Assembly (NCBI GenBank): GCA_016868355.1
Contig: VGHB01000007.1
Span: forward strand, 1 to 64,000
Direction: 5' to 3'
Origin: Betaproteobacteria bacterium
Lineage (GTDB): Bacteria > Pseudomonadota > Gammaproteobacteria > Burkholderiales > Burkholderiaceae_C
Length of the DNA stretch: 64,000 bases
Shown here: one piece after another, positions 36,967 to 45,605 of the stretch
Layout: each line of letters begins with the position of its first letter
Position numbering within the stretch: the stretch's first letter is position 1
The notes under the pieces: model-generated
Told to the model about the DNA's origin: nothing
The model's database searches: none
What the model saw: only the letters and a program-made list of their open reading frames with translations
Made by a program: the position numbers and the translations under genes

Positions 36967-38187
36967 TCAAACCCGAGCAGCTTTTACCCGAAGCGACATT
37001 TCACGCAGGGCGGCGATGCCGCTTTCCTCTGCACGCTGGCACCAGGCCTGCAGATCGCTGACCAACTGCTCTCGCGACACATTGGTACGGGTCCACAGCT
37101 GACGCAGTTCCTCGCGCATGTCCACAAGCTTGATCAACACCGGGCTGGAGGCCATCGCCACGGCCACCTGCGGCTTCACCCCCTGGGGAACCTTTTCATC
37201 GTCGCGCGGCAACCAACGGTGCGCAATCAGCATCTGCTTCCAGCTTTCGCTGCCTTTGCGGCCCTGCTCGCGCAGACGGTCCAATTCGGCTCCGCATGCG
37301 CGCTTGAGAGCCGCCGCGTAATCGGCCATCACCTCATAGCGATGGTGGATCAGGGCTTCCAGGGTCTTGCCGTCGGCCTGCTGGCGCACTTCGCCTAACT
37401 TCAGCACCGGCGCGGTCTTGCGTACCGTGGCCTGACCCAAGGCCTGCAGGATGCGGATATAGAGCCAACCGATGTCGAACTCGTGGGGCTTGACTGACAG
37501 CTTGGCCGAGGTCGGGTAGGTGTGGTGGTTGTTGTGCAGTTCTTCGCCACCAATCAAGATGCCCCAGGGAGACATATTGGTCGAGGCATCCATTGCCTCA
37601 AAGTTGCGGTATCCCCACCAGTGACCGATGCCGTTGATGATACCGGCCGCGGTGATCGGGATCCACAGCATCTGAACCGCCCACACGGCGCCCCCAATGG
37701 CGCCGAACAAAAGCAGATTGATGATCAATGTGATCGACACACCCAAAGCGCTGTGGCGGGTGTAAAGGTTACGCTCGATCCAGTCGTCGGGTGTGTTGTG
37801 GCCGTACTTGGACAGGGTGTCTTGGACCTTGGCTTCAGCCCGGTATAACTCGGAGCCTTGCAGCAGCACGGTGCGGATGCCACGGATTTGGGGGCTGTGG
37901 GGGTCTTCTTCCGTCTCGCACTTGGCGTGGTGCTTGCGGTGAATAGCCACCCATTCTTTGGTGACCATACCGGTGGTCATCCACAGCCAAAAGCGAAAAA
38001 AGTGGGACGGCACAGGGCCCAGGTCCAGCGAACGGTGAGCCTGCGAGCGGTGCAGGAAGATGGTCACCGAGGCGATCGTGATGTGGGTGACCACCAGGGT
38101 GTAGGCCAGGGTCTGCCAAGCGCTGGCGCCGAGGAGGCCGTCAGCCATCACGTTAACGAATCCCATCCAGAGCTGATACAAATCCAT
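36967..38187 (-). CDS. Acyl-CoA/fatty acid delta-9-type desaturase
   Basis: A 406-residue membrane di-iron enzyme that introduces a double bond into acyl chains. The three histidine boxes are HRSQAH (46-51), HRKHH (83-87) and HNNHH (218-222), set among four hydrophobic spans. A C-terminal ~150-residue soluble extension (from about residue 255) carries basic and leucine-rich helices and is usual in long bacterial DesB/DesC-type proteins. ATG at 38187 (MDLYQLWMGF) is preferred to an upstream TTG. An electron donor is not encoded next to it. Confidence 0.92.
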   Translation of the reverse strand: MDLYQLWMGFVNVMADGLLGASAWQTLAYTLVVTHITIASVTIFLHRSQAHRSLDLGPVPSHFFRFWLWMTTGMVTKEWVAIHRKHHAKCETEEDPHSPQIRGIRTVLLQGSELYRAEAKVQDTLSKYGHNTPDDWIERNLYTRHSALGVSITLIINLLLFGAIGGAVWAVQMLWIPITAAGIINGIGHWWGYRNFEAMDASTNMSPWGILIGGEELHNNHHTYPTSAKLSVKPHEFDIGWLYIRILQALGQATVRKTAPVLKLGEVRQQADGKTLEALIHHRYEVMADYAAALKRACGAELDRLREQGRKGSESWKQMLIAHRWLPRDDEKVPQGVKPQVAVAMASSPVLIKLVDMREELRQLWTRTNVSREQLVSDLQAWCQRAEESGIAALREMSLRVKAARV

Positions 38188-38241
38188 GGGCGATCCAAAA
38201 AGCAACACTTCGCATTCTACCTTGCGGGGCTTGCACCCCGC

Positions 38242-39501
38242 TCAGGCGCGCCGCGCCAGCACCGCAGCGAAGAAACCGTCGGTGCCGTGGCGCTGGGGCC
38301 ACAGGCGCAACTGGCCGTCCTGGCAAAGCTCCGACGCCTTCGGCACCTTCAGCCGCGTGAGTTCATCTGCCACGTTCAGGGCCTCAAAGCCGCTGTGGGC
38401 GGCCAAGAAAGCCTGCACCGTGGCTTCGTTCTCTTCGGGCAAGACGCTGCAGGTGGCGTACACCAGGCGCCCGCCGGGCTTGAGCAGACGCGACGCACTG
38501 GCCAAGATGCCCTGTTGCAGCGCGCCCAACGCGGCCACCGACTCGGGCTTTTGGCGCCACTTCAGGTCGGGGTTGCGGCGCAGCGTGCCCAGGCCCGAAC
38601 AGGGCGCGTCTACTAGCACCCGGTCGACCTTGCCAGCCAGGCGCTTGATGCGGTCGTCACGCTCGTGGGCGATTTGCACCGGGTGCACATTGGAAAGCCC
38701 GCTGCGGGCCAGACGTGGCTTGAGCGCCGCCAAGCGGTGGCCCGAGGTGTCAAACGCATACAAGCGGCCCGTGTTGCGCATAGCGGCACCCAGTGCCAAG
38801 GTCTTGCCCCCGGCACCCGCGCAGAAATCCACCACCATCTCGCCGCGGTGGGCATCGCTGAGCAGGGCCAGCAGTTGGCTGCCCTCGTCTTGCACCTCCA
38901 CATCGCCGCGGGCAAACACCTCCAGGCGGTTCAGGGCCGGCTTGCCCTGCAAGCGCAAGCCCCAGGGCGAATGGGGCGTGGGTGTGCACACAAAGCCCTG
39001 TGCCTCCAAGGCCGCCTTCACCGCTTCGCGCTTGGCCTTGAAGGTGTTGACCCGCAGGTCCAAAGGGGCCGAGCCTTCTATCGCCTGCACGAAGGCCGCA
39101 CACTCCTGCCCCAAGACGGCCTGAAGCCGCTCGAGCAGCCATGGCGGCATATTGGCCTTGACCCGCTCGGGCAGGTTGGCCAGCGACACGGCGCGCACCT
39201 GCTGCAGCCAGTTCCACTCGGCTTCATTGACCGCAGCCTTCAGGTACGCGTCGCTGCCTTGCCAGGCCAGCAACACCAAGCGGCGCGCCAGAGGGCCCTG
39301 CCCCGATTGCGCCAGGTGCTGCAGCACCAGGCGCTGGCGCAGCACCCGAAAGGTGGTCTCTGCCAAGATGGCGCGGTCTTTGGCACCCAGCTCTTTGTTT
39401 TCGCGAAAGAATGCGGAGACCTCGCGGTCGGCCGGGTGCACCAGCAAGAGCACCCGCTGCAGCATTTCAGTGGCCAGGTGGACCTGACGCTTGGGATGCA
39501 T
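38242..39501 (-). CDS. RsmB/NOP-family rRNA cytosine-C5 methyltransferase
   Basis: A 419-residue SAM-dependent methyltransferase. An N-terminal NusB-like helical part is followed by the Rossmann domain: VVDFCAGAGGKTLALGAAM (motif I), the cysteine motif IV VLVDAPCSGLGTLRRNPDLK and motif VI LVYATCSVLPEENE with the catalytic cysteine. It probably makes m5C in 16S rRNA; without comparison the exact member (RsmB or a paralogue) is not certain. Its ATG overlaps the purN 3' end by 35 bases. Confidence 0.92.
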   Translation of the reverse strand: MHPKRQVHLATEMLQRVLLLVHPADREVSAFFRENKELGAKDRAILAETTFRVLRQRLVLQHLAQSGQGPLARRLVLLAWQGSDAYLKAAVNEAEWNWLQQVRAVSLANLPERVKANMPPWLLERLQAVLGQECAAFVQAIEGSAPLDLRVNTFKAKREAVKAALEAQGFVCTPTPHSPWGLRLQGKPALNRLEVFARGDVEVQDEGSQLLALLSDAHRGEMVVDFCAGAGGKTLALGAAMRNTGRLYAFDTSGHRLAALKPRLARSGLSNVHPVQIAHERDDRIKRLAGKVDRVLVDAPCSGLGTLRRNPDLKWRQKPESVAALGALQQGILASASRLLKPGGRLVYATCSVLPEENEATVQAFLAAHSGFEALNVADELTRLKVPKASELCQDGQLRLWPQRHGTDGFFAAVLARRA

Positions 39502-40195
39502 GAAGAGCCTTGATCGGGTTGGGCTGTTGCGGCGCAGCCATCGCGGTGGTCAGGTCGGCGTCGGGAAAGAAAAGGGTTTGCGCGGCACCTTGTTGGTGGC
39601 GCACACAGCCTTCGTGCAGCTGCAATTCACCGCGAAGATGCCAGCCCACGGCCATGGGCAGCAGTTGGTGCTCGGCCTGCAGCACGCGGTCGGACAGGCT
39701 GTGCTCGGTGTCGTTTGCCAACACGGGCACCACGGCCTGTGCAATCACCGGGCCATGGTCCAGGCTGGGTGTCACATAGTGAACGGTGGCGCCGGCCACC
39801 TTCACGCCAGCTTGCAAGGCGCGCCGGTGTGTGTGCAAGCCGGTGAAGGCGGGCAGCAAGGACGGGTGGATGTTGATCAAGCGGCCCTCAAAGTGCTGCA
39901 CAAAGGCTTCGCCCAGCACTCGCATGAAGCCGGCCAGCACCACCAGATCCGGGCGGTGCTCTACACAGGCACACAGGAGCGCCGCGTCAAAGGCTTCGCG
40001 CGAGGCGAAGCTCTGGTAGTCCAGCACCTGGGTCGGCAGGCCCTGGTTTTTGGCCCATTGCAAACCGGCGGCCTGGGGCCGATTGCTGATGACGCCCACC
40101 ACCTGCGCTGGCCAGGCCTGGGCTCGGGCAGCCTCCACCAAGGCGGCCAGGTTGCTGCCACGGCCGGAAATGAGGACCAGGATGCGCATGCTCAT
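39467..40195 (-). CDS. purN: Phosphoribosylglycinamide formyltransferase PurN
   Basis: A 242-residue enzyme that transfers formyl from 10-formyl-THF to GAR in purine synthesis. It shows ILVLISGRGSNLAALVEAA (GAR phosphate loop), VVLAGFMRVLGEAFVQHF, and the catalytic Asn/His region INIHPSLLPAFTGLHTHRRA followed by the aspartate in VTPSLDHGPVIAQA. The C-terminal ~40 residues run beyond the usual end, into the overlap with rsmB. ATG 40195 or 40189 are both possible. Confidence 0.95.
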   Translation of the reverse strand: MSMRILVLISGRGSNLAALVEAARAQAWPAQVVGVISNRPQAAGLQWAKNQGLPTQVLDYQSFASREAFDAALLCACVEHRPDLVVLAGFMRVLGEAFVQHFEGRLINIHPSLLPAFTGLHTHRRALQAGVKVAGATVHYVTPSLDHGPVIAQAVVPVLANDTEHSLSDRVLQAEHQLLPMAVGWHLRGELQLHEGCVRHQQGAAQTLFFPDADLTTAMAAPQQPNPIKALHASQASGPPGH

Positions 40196-40245
40196 GAGAG
40201 AACCAAGGGGCGGCAGTGTACCGGTGAGGGCCATGGGCCCCCTCC

Positions 40246-40251
40246 TACAAT
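40246..40251 (+). promoter_or_regulatory. TACAAT -10-like box six bases before trpS
   Basis: TACAAT ends 6 bases before the trpS ATG at 40258. If it is used as the -10 element, transcription would start at or next to the A of the ATG, giving a leaderless mRNA. No Shine-Dalgarno is visible, which agrees. No convincing -35 is present. Confidence 0.35.
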
Positions 40252-40257
40252 CTTCGG

Positions 40258-41580
40258 ATGAACCAACGTGTTTTGACCGGCGTCACCACCACGGGAACGC
40301 CGCATCTGGGCAACTATGTCGGTGCCATCCGACCGGCGGTGGCCGCCAGCCGCGAGCCCGACGTGGAAAGCTTTTTATTTTTGGCGGACTATCATGCCCT
40401 GATCAAGTGCGACGACCCGGCGCGCGTTGCGCGTTCACGTCTGAAAATCGCCGCCACCTGGCTGGCCTGTGGCCTGGACCCGGAGCGGGTCACCTTCTAT
40501 CGGCAAAGCGACATCCCCGAAATCCCCGAGCTCAACTGGCTGCTGAGCTGCGTCACCAGCAAGGGGCTGATGAATCGGGCTCATGCCTACAAGGCAGCGG
40601 CCGATGCCAACCAGGCGCAGGGCGCAGAGGAAGATGCCGGGGTCACCTTGGGCCTGTTTTGCTATCCGGTGCTGATGGCCGCCGACATCCTGATGTTCAA
40701 CGCCCACCGCGTGCCCGTGGGACGCGACCAGGTGCAGCACATCGAAATGGCGCGCGACATCGCCGCCCGCTTTAACCAACTGTACGGCCAAGGCCGTGAT
40801 CTGTTCGTCTTGCCACAGGCTCAAATTGACGAGGCGTTGGCCACCTTGCCGGGGCTGGACGGCCGCAAGATGAGCAAGAGCTATGACAACACGTTGCCCT
40901 TGTTCCACGGCGGTGCGAAGCTGCTGCGCGAAACCGTCTCGCGTATCGTCACCGATTCGCGCCGACCCGGCGAGCCCAAGGACCCAGAAGGCTCAGCCTT
41001 GGTGATGATCCACGACGCTGTAGCCACTGCTGATCAGCGCGCCGCATTCCATGCCGACCTGCGCGCCGGCGTGGCCTGGGGTGAGGCCAAGGCGCGCACC
41101 ACCGCCGTTTTGGAAGGCCACCTCGCTCCGATGCGCGATCGATACGAGGCGCTCATCGCACGGCCCGATGAGCTCGAAGACATCCTGCTGCACGGCGCCC
41201 GCAAAGCCCGCGCAGTAGCCTCGCCCTTCCTGCAAACACTGCGTGACGCCGTGGGCTTGGGCCGCCTGATCGATCAGGGTGGCTCGCCTGTGTCGCGGGC
41301 AACCCGCACCCTGGGCAGCGCAGACAAGCTGGCGAGCTTCAAGCAGTACCGCGAAGGCGATGGCCGGTTTTACTTCAAGCTCACCGCCTTCGATGGTGCG
41401 GTGCTTCTGCAAAGCCAAGGCTTCGACGGCGGGCGCGATGCCGGCCAGTGGGTCAAGCGCATCCGCAGCGAAGGCCTCAGCGCAGCTCAGGCCGCGCCGG
41501 TGTCCTTAGGGATTGGGGCCGACTGGGCGCAGGTTCAGGCGGCGCTGCTGGCCCTGCAGGCGCAGGACGCTCAAGGCTGA
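40258..41580 (+). CDS. trpS: Tryptophanyl-tRNA synthetase
   Basis: A 440-residue class I synthetase. The HIGH-like motif is TPHLGNYVGAIRP (~14-26), the tryptophan pocket region is SCVTSKGLMNRAHAYKA, VGRDQVQHIEMARDIA is conserved, and the KMSKS loop is GRKMSKSYDNTLPLF. A C-terminal extension of about 80 residues after the helical domain makes it longer than the ~330-residue E. coli enzyme; this long form is common in Burkholderiales. It diverges from purN with 62 bases between starts. Confidence 0.96.
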   Translation: MNQRVLTGVTTTGTPHLGNYVGAIRPAVAASREPDVESFLFLADYHALIKCDDPARVARSRLKIAATWLACGLDPERVTFYRQSDIPEIPELNWLLSCVTSKGLMNRAHAYKAAADANQAQGAEEDAGVTLGLFCYPVLMAADILMFNAHRVPVGRDQVQHIEMARDIAARFNQLYGQGRDLFVLPQAQIDEALATLPGLDGRKMSKSYDNTLPLFHGGAKLLRETVSRIVTDSRRPGEPKDPEGSALVMIHDAVATADQRAAFHADLRAGVAWGEAKARTTAVLEGHLAPMRDRYEALIARPDELEDILLHGARKARAVASPFLQTLRDAVGLGRLIDQGGSPVSRATRTLGSADKLASFKQYREGDGRFYFKLTAFDGAVLLQSQGFDGGRDAGQWVKRIRSEGLSAAQAAPVSLGIGADWAQVQAALLALQAQDAQG

Positions 41581-41607
41581 CCAGACTTGACCCTTGCTTG
41601 ACCATCT

Positions 41608-42054
41608 ATGGCCGGCATTCACATCACCGACATCGAAGCGGCCATCAACTGGTGGCGCGAACGCTCGCCATCGCCCGACGGCATCAGCGCCTGCGCGCCA
41701 GTGCGCGCTCTGGGCGAAGTCTACGCCCTGATGGTCTATCACCGCCAACACGAGTGTGACGAGGTGAGCATGCCGGCCGGGGCCAAACAGGCCTGGCTTC
41801 AGTGGTACGCCAGCACACCCGACGCGCCCTGCATTGCCATTTGTTCCACCAGCCAGGGTGACGATGTGTGCAAGGGCTGTGGCCGAACCTTCGATGAGGT
41901 TCAGCACTGGACCACCATGAGCCCTGCGCAAAAGCGCAGCGCCTGGCGGCGGATCACACTGGAGGGCTCGGCCTGGCGCTTCAACCGCTACGCCGAGCGC
42001 GTAAAAGGTACGGGCACCGGCGCTGGCACGGCTTCAGCTGAGCCGTCCCCGTGA
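41608..42054 (+). CDS. DUF3717-DUF1289 fusion protein
   Basis: A 148-residue protein. Residues ~5-47 (ITDIEAAINWWRERSPSPDG and on to LGEVYALMVYHRQ) match DUF3717. Residues ~74-120 match DUF1289, with four cysteines in PCIAICSTSQGDDVCKGCGR that could bind a metal, followed by W-rich EVQHWTTMSPAQKRSAWRR. The function of neither domain is established. It overlaps the MATE gene by 4 bases (GTGA), so the two are translationally coupled. Confidence 0.85.
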   Translation: MAGIHITDIEAAINWWRERSPSPDGISACAPVRALGEVYALMVYHRQHECDEVSMPAGAKQAWLQWYASTPDAPCIAICSTSQGDDVCKGCGRTFDEVQHWTTMSPAQKRSAWRRITLEGSAWRFNRYAERVKGTGTGAGTASAEPSP

Positions 42055-43475
42055 ACCGGCGCGCCCTAGCGTTTGGTCACGATACCCGCCTCATCCTGAA
42101 ATTGGCCTGGCCGGTGCTGGTGGGCCAAGTAGCGGTGCTGGCCTTCGGCACCATTGACACCGTGCTGCTGGCCCGCATGGGATCGGTGAACCTGGCGGCG
42201 CTGGCCGTGGGGTCAGCCGCCTACATCACCGTGTTTGTGGCCCTGATGGGGGTGCTCTTGGCCATTGGGCCCATCGTGGGCCATCTGTATGGTGCGGGCC
42301 GTCTGGCTGAAGCAGGTCAGCAGTTCCACCAGGGCATCTGGCTGGCGCTGGCCCTGTCGGCCCTGGGCATCCTGGTATTGGCCTTTCCGCAGCCCTTCCT
42401 GGCTCTGGCCCAGGTAGAAATCGAAGTGGAACGCGGCATCCGCGGCTACTTGGGTGCCCTGGCCTTTGCCCTGCCAGCTGCCCTGTTGTTCACCGTTTAC
42501 CGGGGTTTCAACACGGCCATCTCGCGGCCCAAAGCGGTGATGAACCTGCAGTTGGGTGCCCTGGCACTGAAGCTGCCGCTGTCGGTGGCCTTGGCCTGGG
42601 GCGTGCCGGCTTGGAGCGTGCCGGCAATGGGCGTGGTGGGCTGTGGTGTGGCCACGGTGGTGGTGATGTGGCTGCAGTGCGCCGCAGCGGCCTGGATCCT
42701 GCTGCGTGACCCGCACTACGCGCCCTACGCGCTCTTGGGCCGCGGGCTGGACGCCCCCCAGCCAGCCATGCTTGGAGCGCAACTGCGCTTGGGCATACCC
42801 ATGGGGGCGGGGATTCTGATCGAGGTCACGGGATTCACCTTCATGGCCATCTTCATTGCCAGGCTGGGCCCTGTGCCGGTAGCCGGACACCAGATTACGG
42901 CCAACTTAGTCTCGATGCTGTTTATGGTGCCCCTGGCTTTGTCCAACGCTACCAGCACCTTGGTAGCCCAACGCTTGGGCGCGCAGGCTCTGCGTCAAGC
43001 GCGTCATTTGGCTTGGCACGGGGTGCTGTTGGCAGCGCTGCTGGCGCTGTTGATGGGCGCATGGGTGTACGCGGGCCGCGCGCTTGTGGCTGGGCTTTAT
43101 ACCCAGGATGCAGCAGTGGCCTCCGCAGCTCTTGTGCTAATGGCCTGGGTGGTGTGGTTTCATTTGGCCGATGCGCTGCAGACCATGGCTGCCCTGGTCC
43201 TGCGGGCATACCGCGTGGCCACCCTGCCCGTGGTGGTGTATGCGGTGGCGGCGGGTGTGGGCCTAGGCGGGGGCTATGCCTTGGCGTTTCGTGAAGTGAA
43301 CGCAGCGTCTTGGCTGCCCTGGGCCGTAGGTGCTGCGGGCTTTTGGGCCAGTGCCACCTTGGCGTTGTGGTTGGCCGCAGTACTGCTGCTCAGCCTGCTG
43401 GCCTGGGTGATCCGCCAGCGGAGGCTGGATGAGCGTGCGCAAGGGCCTCAGGCTGCATCGGCAAGCTCAGAATGA
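42051..43475 (+). CDS. MATE-family multidrug/toxin efflux transporter
   Basis: A 474-residue inner-membrane protein with twelve hydrophobic segments in two related halves. The N-terminal half starts RLILKLAWPVLVGQVAVLAF followed by GTIDTVLLARMGSVNLAALA, the usual MATE opening, and LSNATSTLVAQRLGAQ begins the second-half repeat. It uses a Na+ or H+ gradient to export compounds. The start is a GTG in the overlap with the DUF1289 gene. Its last 86 bases lie antisense to the end of the sensor kinase gene. Confidence 0.92.
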   Translation: MNRRALAFGHDTRLILKLAWPVLVGQVAVLAFGTIDTVLLARMGSVNLAALAVGSAAYITVFVALMGVLLAIGPIVGHLYGAGRLAEAGQQFHQGIWLALALSALGILVLAFPQPFLALAQVEIEVERGIRGYLGALAFALPAALLFTVYRGFNTAISRPKAVMNLQLGALALKLPLSVALAWGVPAWSVPAMGVVGCGVATVVVMWLQCAAAAWILLRDPHYAPYALLGRGLDAPQPAMLGAQLRLGIPMGAGILIEVTGFTFMAIFIARLGPVPVAGHQITANLVSMLFMVPLALSNATSTLVAQRLGAQALRQARHLAWHGVLLAALLALLMGAWVYAGRALVAGLYTQDAAVASAALVLMAWVVWFHLADALQTMAALVLRAYRVATLPVVVYAVAAGVGLGGGYALAFREVNAASWLPWAVGAAGFWASATLALWLAAVLLLSLLAWVIRQRRLDERAQGPQAASASSE

Positions 43476-44859
43476 AGCAACTGCCGCCGCCCGGGCGAGG
43501 CTGCACCTGAACCTGGCCGCCCAAGTGCTGGGCAATCTGCCGTACCAGGGCCAAGCCCAGCCCCACACCGCCCTCGCTCTCGGCATGCCCGGGTAATCGG
43601 TAGAAGGGCTCGAAGATACGCTGTGCTTCATGGGCCGGCACGCCAGGGCCACGGTCCAAGACCCAAAGTTCGGCCGTCCGAAGGCCCTGCGCCCCGGTGT
43701 GGCGCAGCTCCAGCTCCACCGGCCCTTGGCCGTAGCGGCGCGCGTTTTCCAGCAGGTTACGCACCGCGCGGCGCAGCAGCCGCTCTTCGCACCAGACCGG
43801 AGTCACACCATCGGCCACGGTGAGCGCTGCTTGACCGCGTGCGGCCTCTTCGGCCACCGTGGCCAGCAAATCCACCACGTTGCTCAGGCCCGCCCCAACG
43901 CCCTGCGCTGCGGCCTGATGGGCCTGCGCCTGCAAACGACTGGACAGCAGCAGCTCTTCAATCAAGGCGTCCAACTCGCGCAGGTTGTGCTCGATCTCCT
44001 GCCGCAGGCGCAAGCGCATGGGCGAGTCGCCCGCGTCCTGTGCTTGCGCGTCCTGCATGAGGCCCAGGGCCACCTTCAAGCGCGCCAAGGGCGAACGCAA
44101 TTCGTGTGAGGCATTGGCCACCAGGCGCGAATGCGACTGCAACAAGGACTCGATGCGGTCAGCGGCACGGTTGAATGAGGCGGCCAGCTGGGCCACCTCG
44201 TCTTGCCCCGAATCGTCCACCCGGTGGCCCAAGGAACCGCTGCCAAAACGCTCCACGCCCTGCTGCAGGGTTTCCAGGCGGCGCGTCAGGCGACGCACCA
44301 CCGGGTAGGCACCCAATGCCACCGCCAAAAACAGCACCGCCATAACCACCACCAGCCCGCCGCCCGAACGCCAGGGGTCCAAGCCAGGCCAAGCCCCCCC
44401 GCGCGAAAACGATGCCGGCCCTGGATTGCCCACGCCTGCGTCGGCAGCTCCGCGACGCTCACCACCGGGGCGTGCACCGCGCATCATCCACAGGGTGCGC
44501 CCATCGTCCAAGGCCAAGGGCCAGGGGGCAGGCCCTTGGGCTTCGGTCTGCCGGCGTTCGAAAGACGCGCTGGCTGCAATGCGCCGGCCCTGCGCATCAT
44601 CCAGGGCGAGTGGCATGCGCAGTCGCTCGGCCCAGTCCCGCAGCGCTTCGGCTTGGCGGCCGCGGTCTTCATGGGCTTCAGGCAGGGCTTGCGCGATCAG
44701 CTCGCCCAAGGCGCGCACCCGTTCGCCCCCGCCGCCTTGCATCAGCAACCGTTCCCGTTCTTGGTCGACATGGCGTTGAGCCAGCCAGCCCGAACCCAAG
44801 GCGAACAAGGCCAGCACCACCACCACCGTCAACCAGACCCGCAGGTAAAGCGACTTCAC
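43390..44859 (-). CDS. Sensor histidine kinase (CpxA/RstB-like)
   Basis: A 489-residue two-component sensor. One membrane helix (VWLTVVVVLALFALGSGWLA) precedes a ~130-residue periplasmic part, a second helix (LVVVMAVLFLAVALGAY) and a HAMP domain. The phosphorylated histidine is in LVANASHELRSPLARLK; the ATPase has the N box NLLENARRYGQ, LDRGPGVPA and GGVGLGLALVRQI. GTG at 44859 overlaps the response-regulator stop by 4 bases (GTGA), which fixes the start better than an upstream TTG. With the Spy-like gene it suggests envelope-stress sensing. Confidence 0.93.
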   Translation of the reverse strand: MKSLYLRVWLTVVVVLALFALGSGWLAQRHVDQERERLLMQGGGGERVRALGELIAQALPEAHEDRGRQAEALRDWAERLRMPLALDDAQGRRIAASASFERRQTEAQGPAPWPLALDDGRTLWMMRGARPGGERRGAADAGVGNPGPASFSRGGAWPGLDPWRSGGGLVVVMAVLFLAVALGAYPVVRRLTRRLETLQQGVERFGSGSLGHRVDDSGQDEVAQLAASFNRAADRIESLLQSHSRLVANASHELRSPLARLKVALGLMQDAQAQDAGDSPMRLRLRQEIEHNLRELDALIEELLLSSRLQAQAHQAAAQGVGAGLSNVVDLLATVAEEAARGQAALTVADGVTPVWCEERLLRRAVRNLLENARRYGQGPVELELRHTGAQGLRTAELWVLDRGPGVPAHEAQRIFEPFYRLPGHAESEGGVGLGLALVRQIAQHLGGQVQVQPRPGGGSCFILSLPMQPEALAHAHPASAGGSPRPAG

Positions 44860-45605
44860 GGACGGGCTCCGCGCCAAGGTAGAGACTCGTGTGGTTGTAC
44901 CGCCTCGCTGGCCGCCGAGGGGCGCGCCAGCAAGTAGCCCACGCCCCTGACCGTGAGCAGCTTCTGCGGTGATCGAGGGTCATCTTCAATGACCGCCCGA
45001 ATGCGCGAGACATGCACATCAATCGAGCGGTCATAAGCCTCCAGGCTGTGGCCGCGCGAGGTTCCCATGATCTGGTCGCGGCTGAGCACCCGACCGGCCT
45101 GCCGCGCCAGGGCCAACAGGATGTCGAACTGATAGCCAGTGAGCTCGCAGGGCTTCCCCGCGCGGCGCACTGCACGCGCCCCCACATCAAGCTCCAGGTC
45201 ACCTACGCGAATCACCTCGGTCGCAGTGGGCCTGGGTTGGGCGCGGCGCAAGAGCGCGCGCACCCGAGCCAACAGTTCCCGCGGCTCGAAAGGCTTAGCC
45301 AGGTAGTCGTCTGCTCCCAACTCCAGCCCCAGAATACGGTCGGCCGGGTCACCGCGTGCCGTGAGCATCAGGATGGGCAAGCTGCTGGTGCGCGGGTTCT
45401 GTCGCCACTCGGCCGTCAGAGCCAGTCCGTCCCCATCGGGCAGCATGACGTCCATGAGCACCAGGTCGGGCGGATGGCGCACGACCGCCAGGTGAGCCTG
45501 CGCCACCGAGGGTGCCCGGTCCACCACAAAACCCGCCTGGCCCAGATAGTCGGCGACCATACCCGCCAGGCGGGCGTCATCTTCAATCAGCAACAGCCTG
45601 TGCAT
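44856..45605 (-). CDS. OmpR/PhoB-family response regulator
   Basis: A 249-residue regulator. The receiver starts HRLLLIEDDARLAGMVADYL, has the phosphorylated aspartate in DLVLMDVMLPDGDGL, threonine in LMLTARG and lysine in DYLAKPFEPREL. The winged-helix effector shows LTGYQFDILLALARQAGRVL and YDRSIDVHVSRIRAVIEDD. ATG at 45605 is chosen; the open frame upstream is antisense-like sequence within the Spy-like gene region. It overlaps that gene by 23 bases and the kinase by 4. Confidence 0.95.
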   Translation of the reverse strand: MHRLLLIEDDARLAGMVADYLGQAGFVVDRAPSVAQAHLAVVRHPPDLVLMDVMLPDGDGLALTAEWRQNPRTSSLPILMLTARGDPADRILGLELGADDYLAKPFEPRELLARVRALLRRAQPRPTATEVIRVGDLELDVGARAVRRAGKPCELTGYQFDILLALARQAGRVLSRDQIMGTSRGHSLEAYDRSIDVHVSRIRAVIEDDPRSPQKLLTVRGVGYLLARPSAASEAVQPHESLPWRGARP

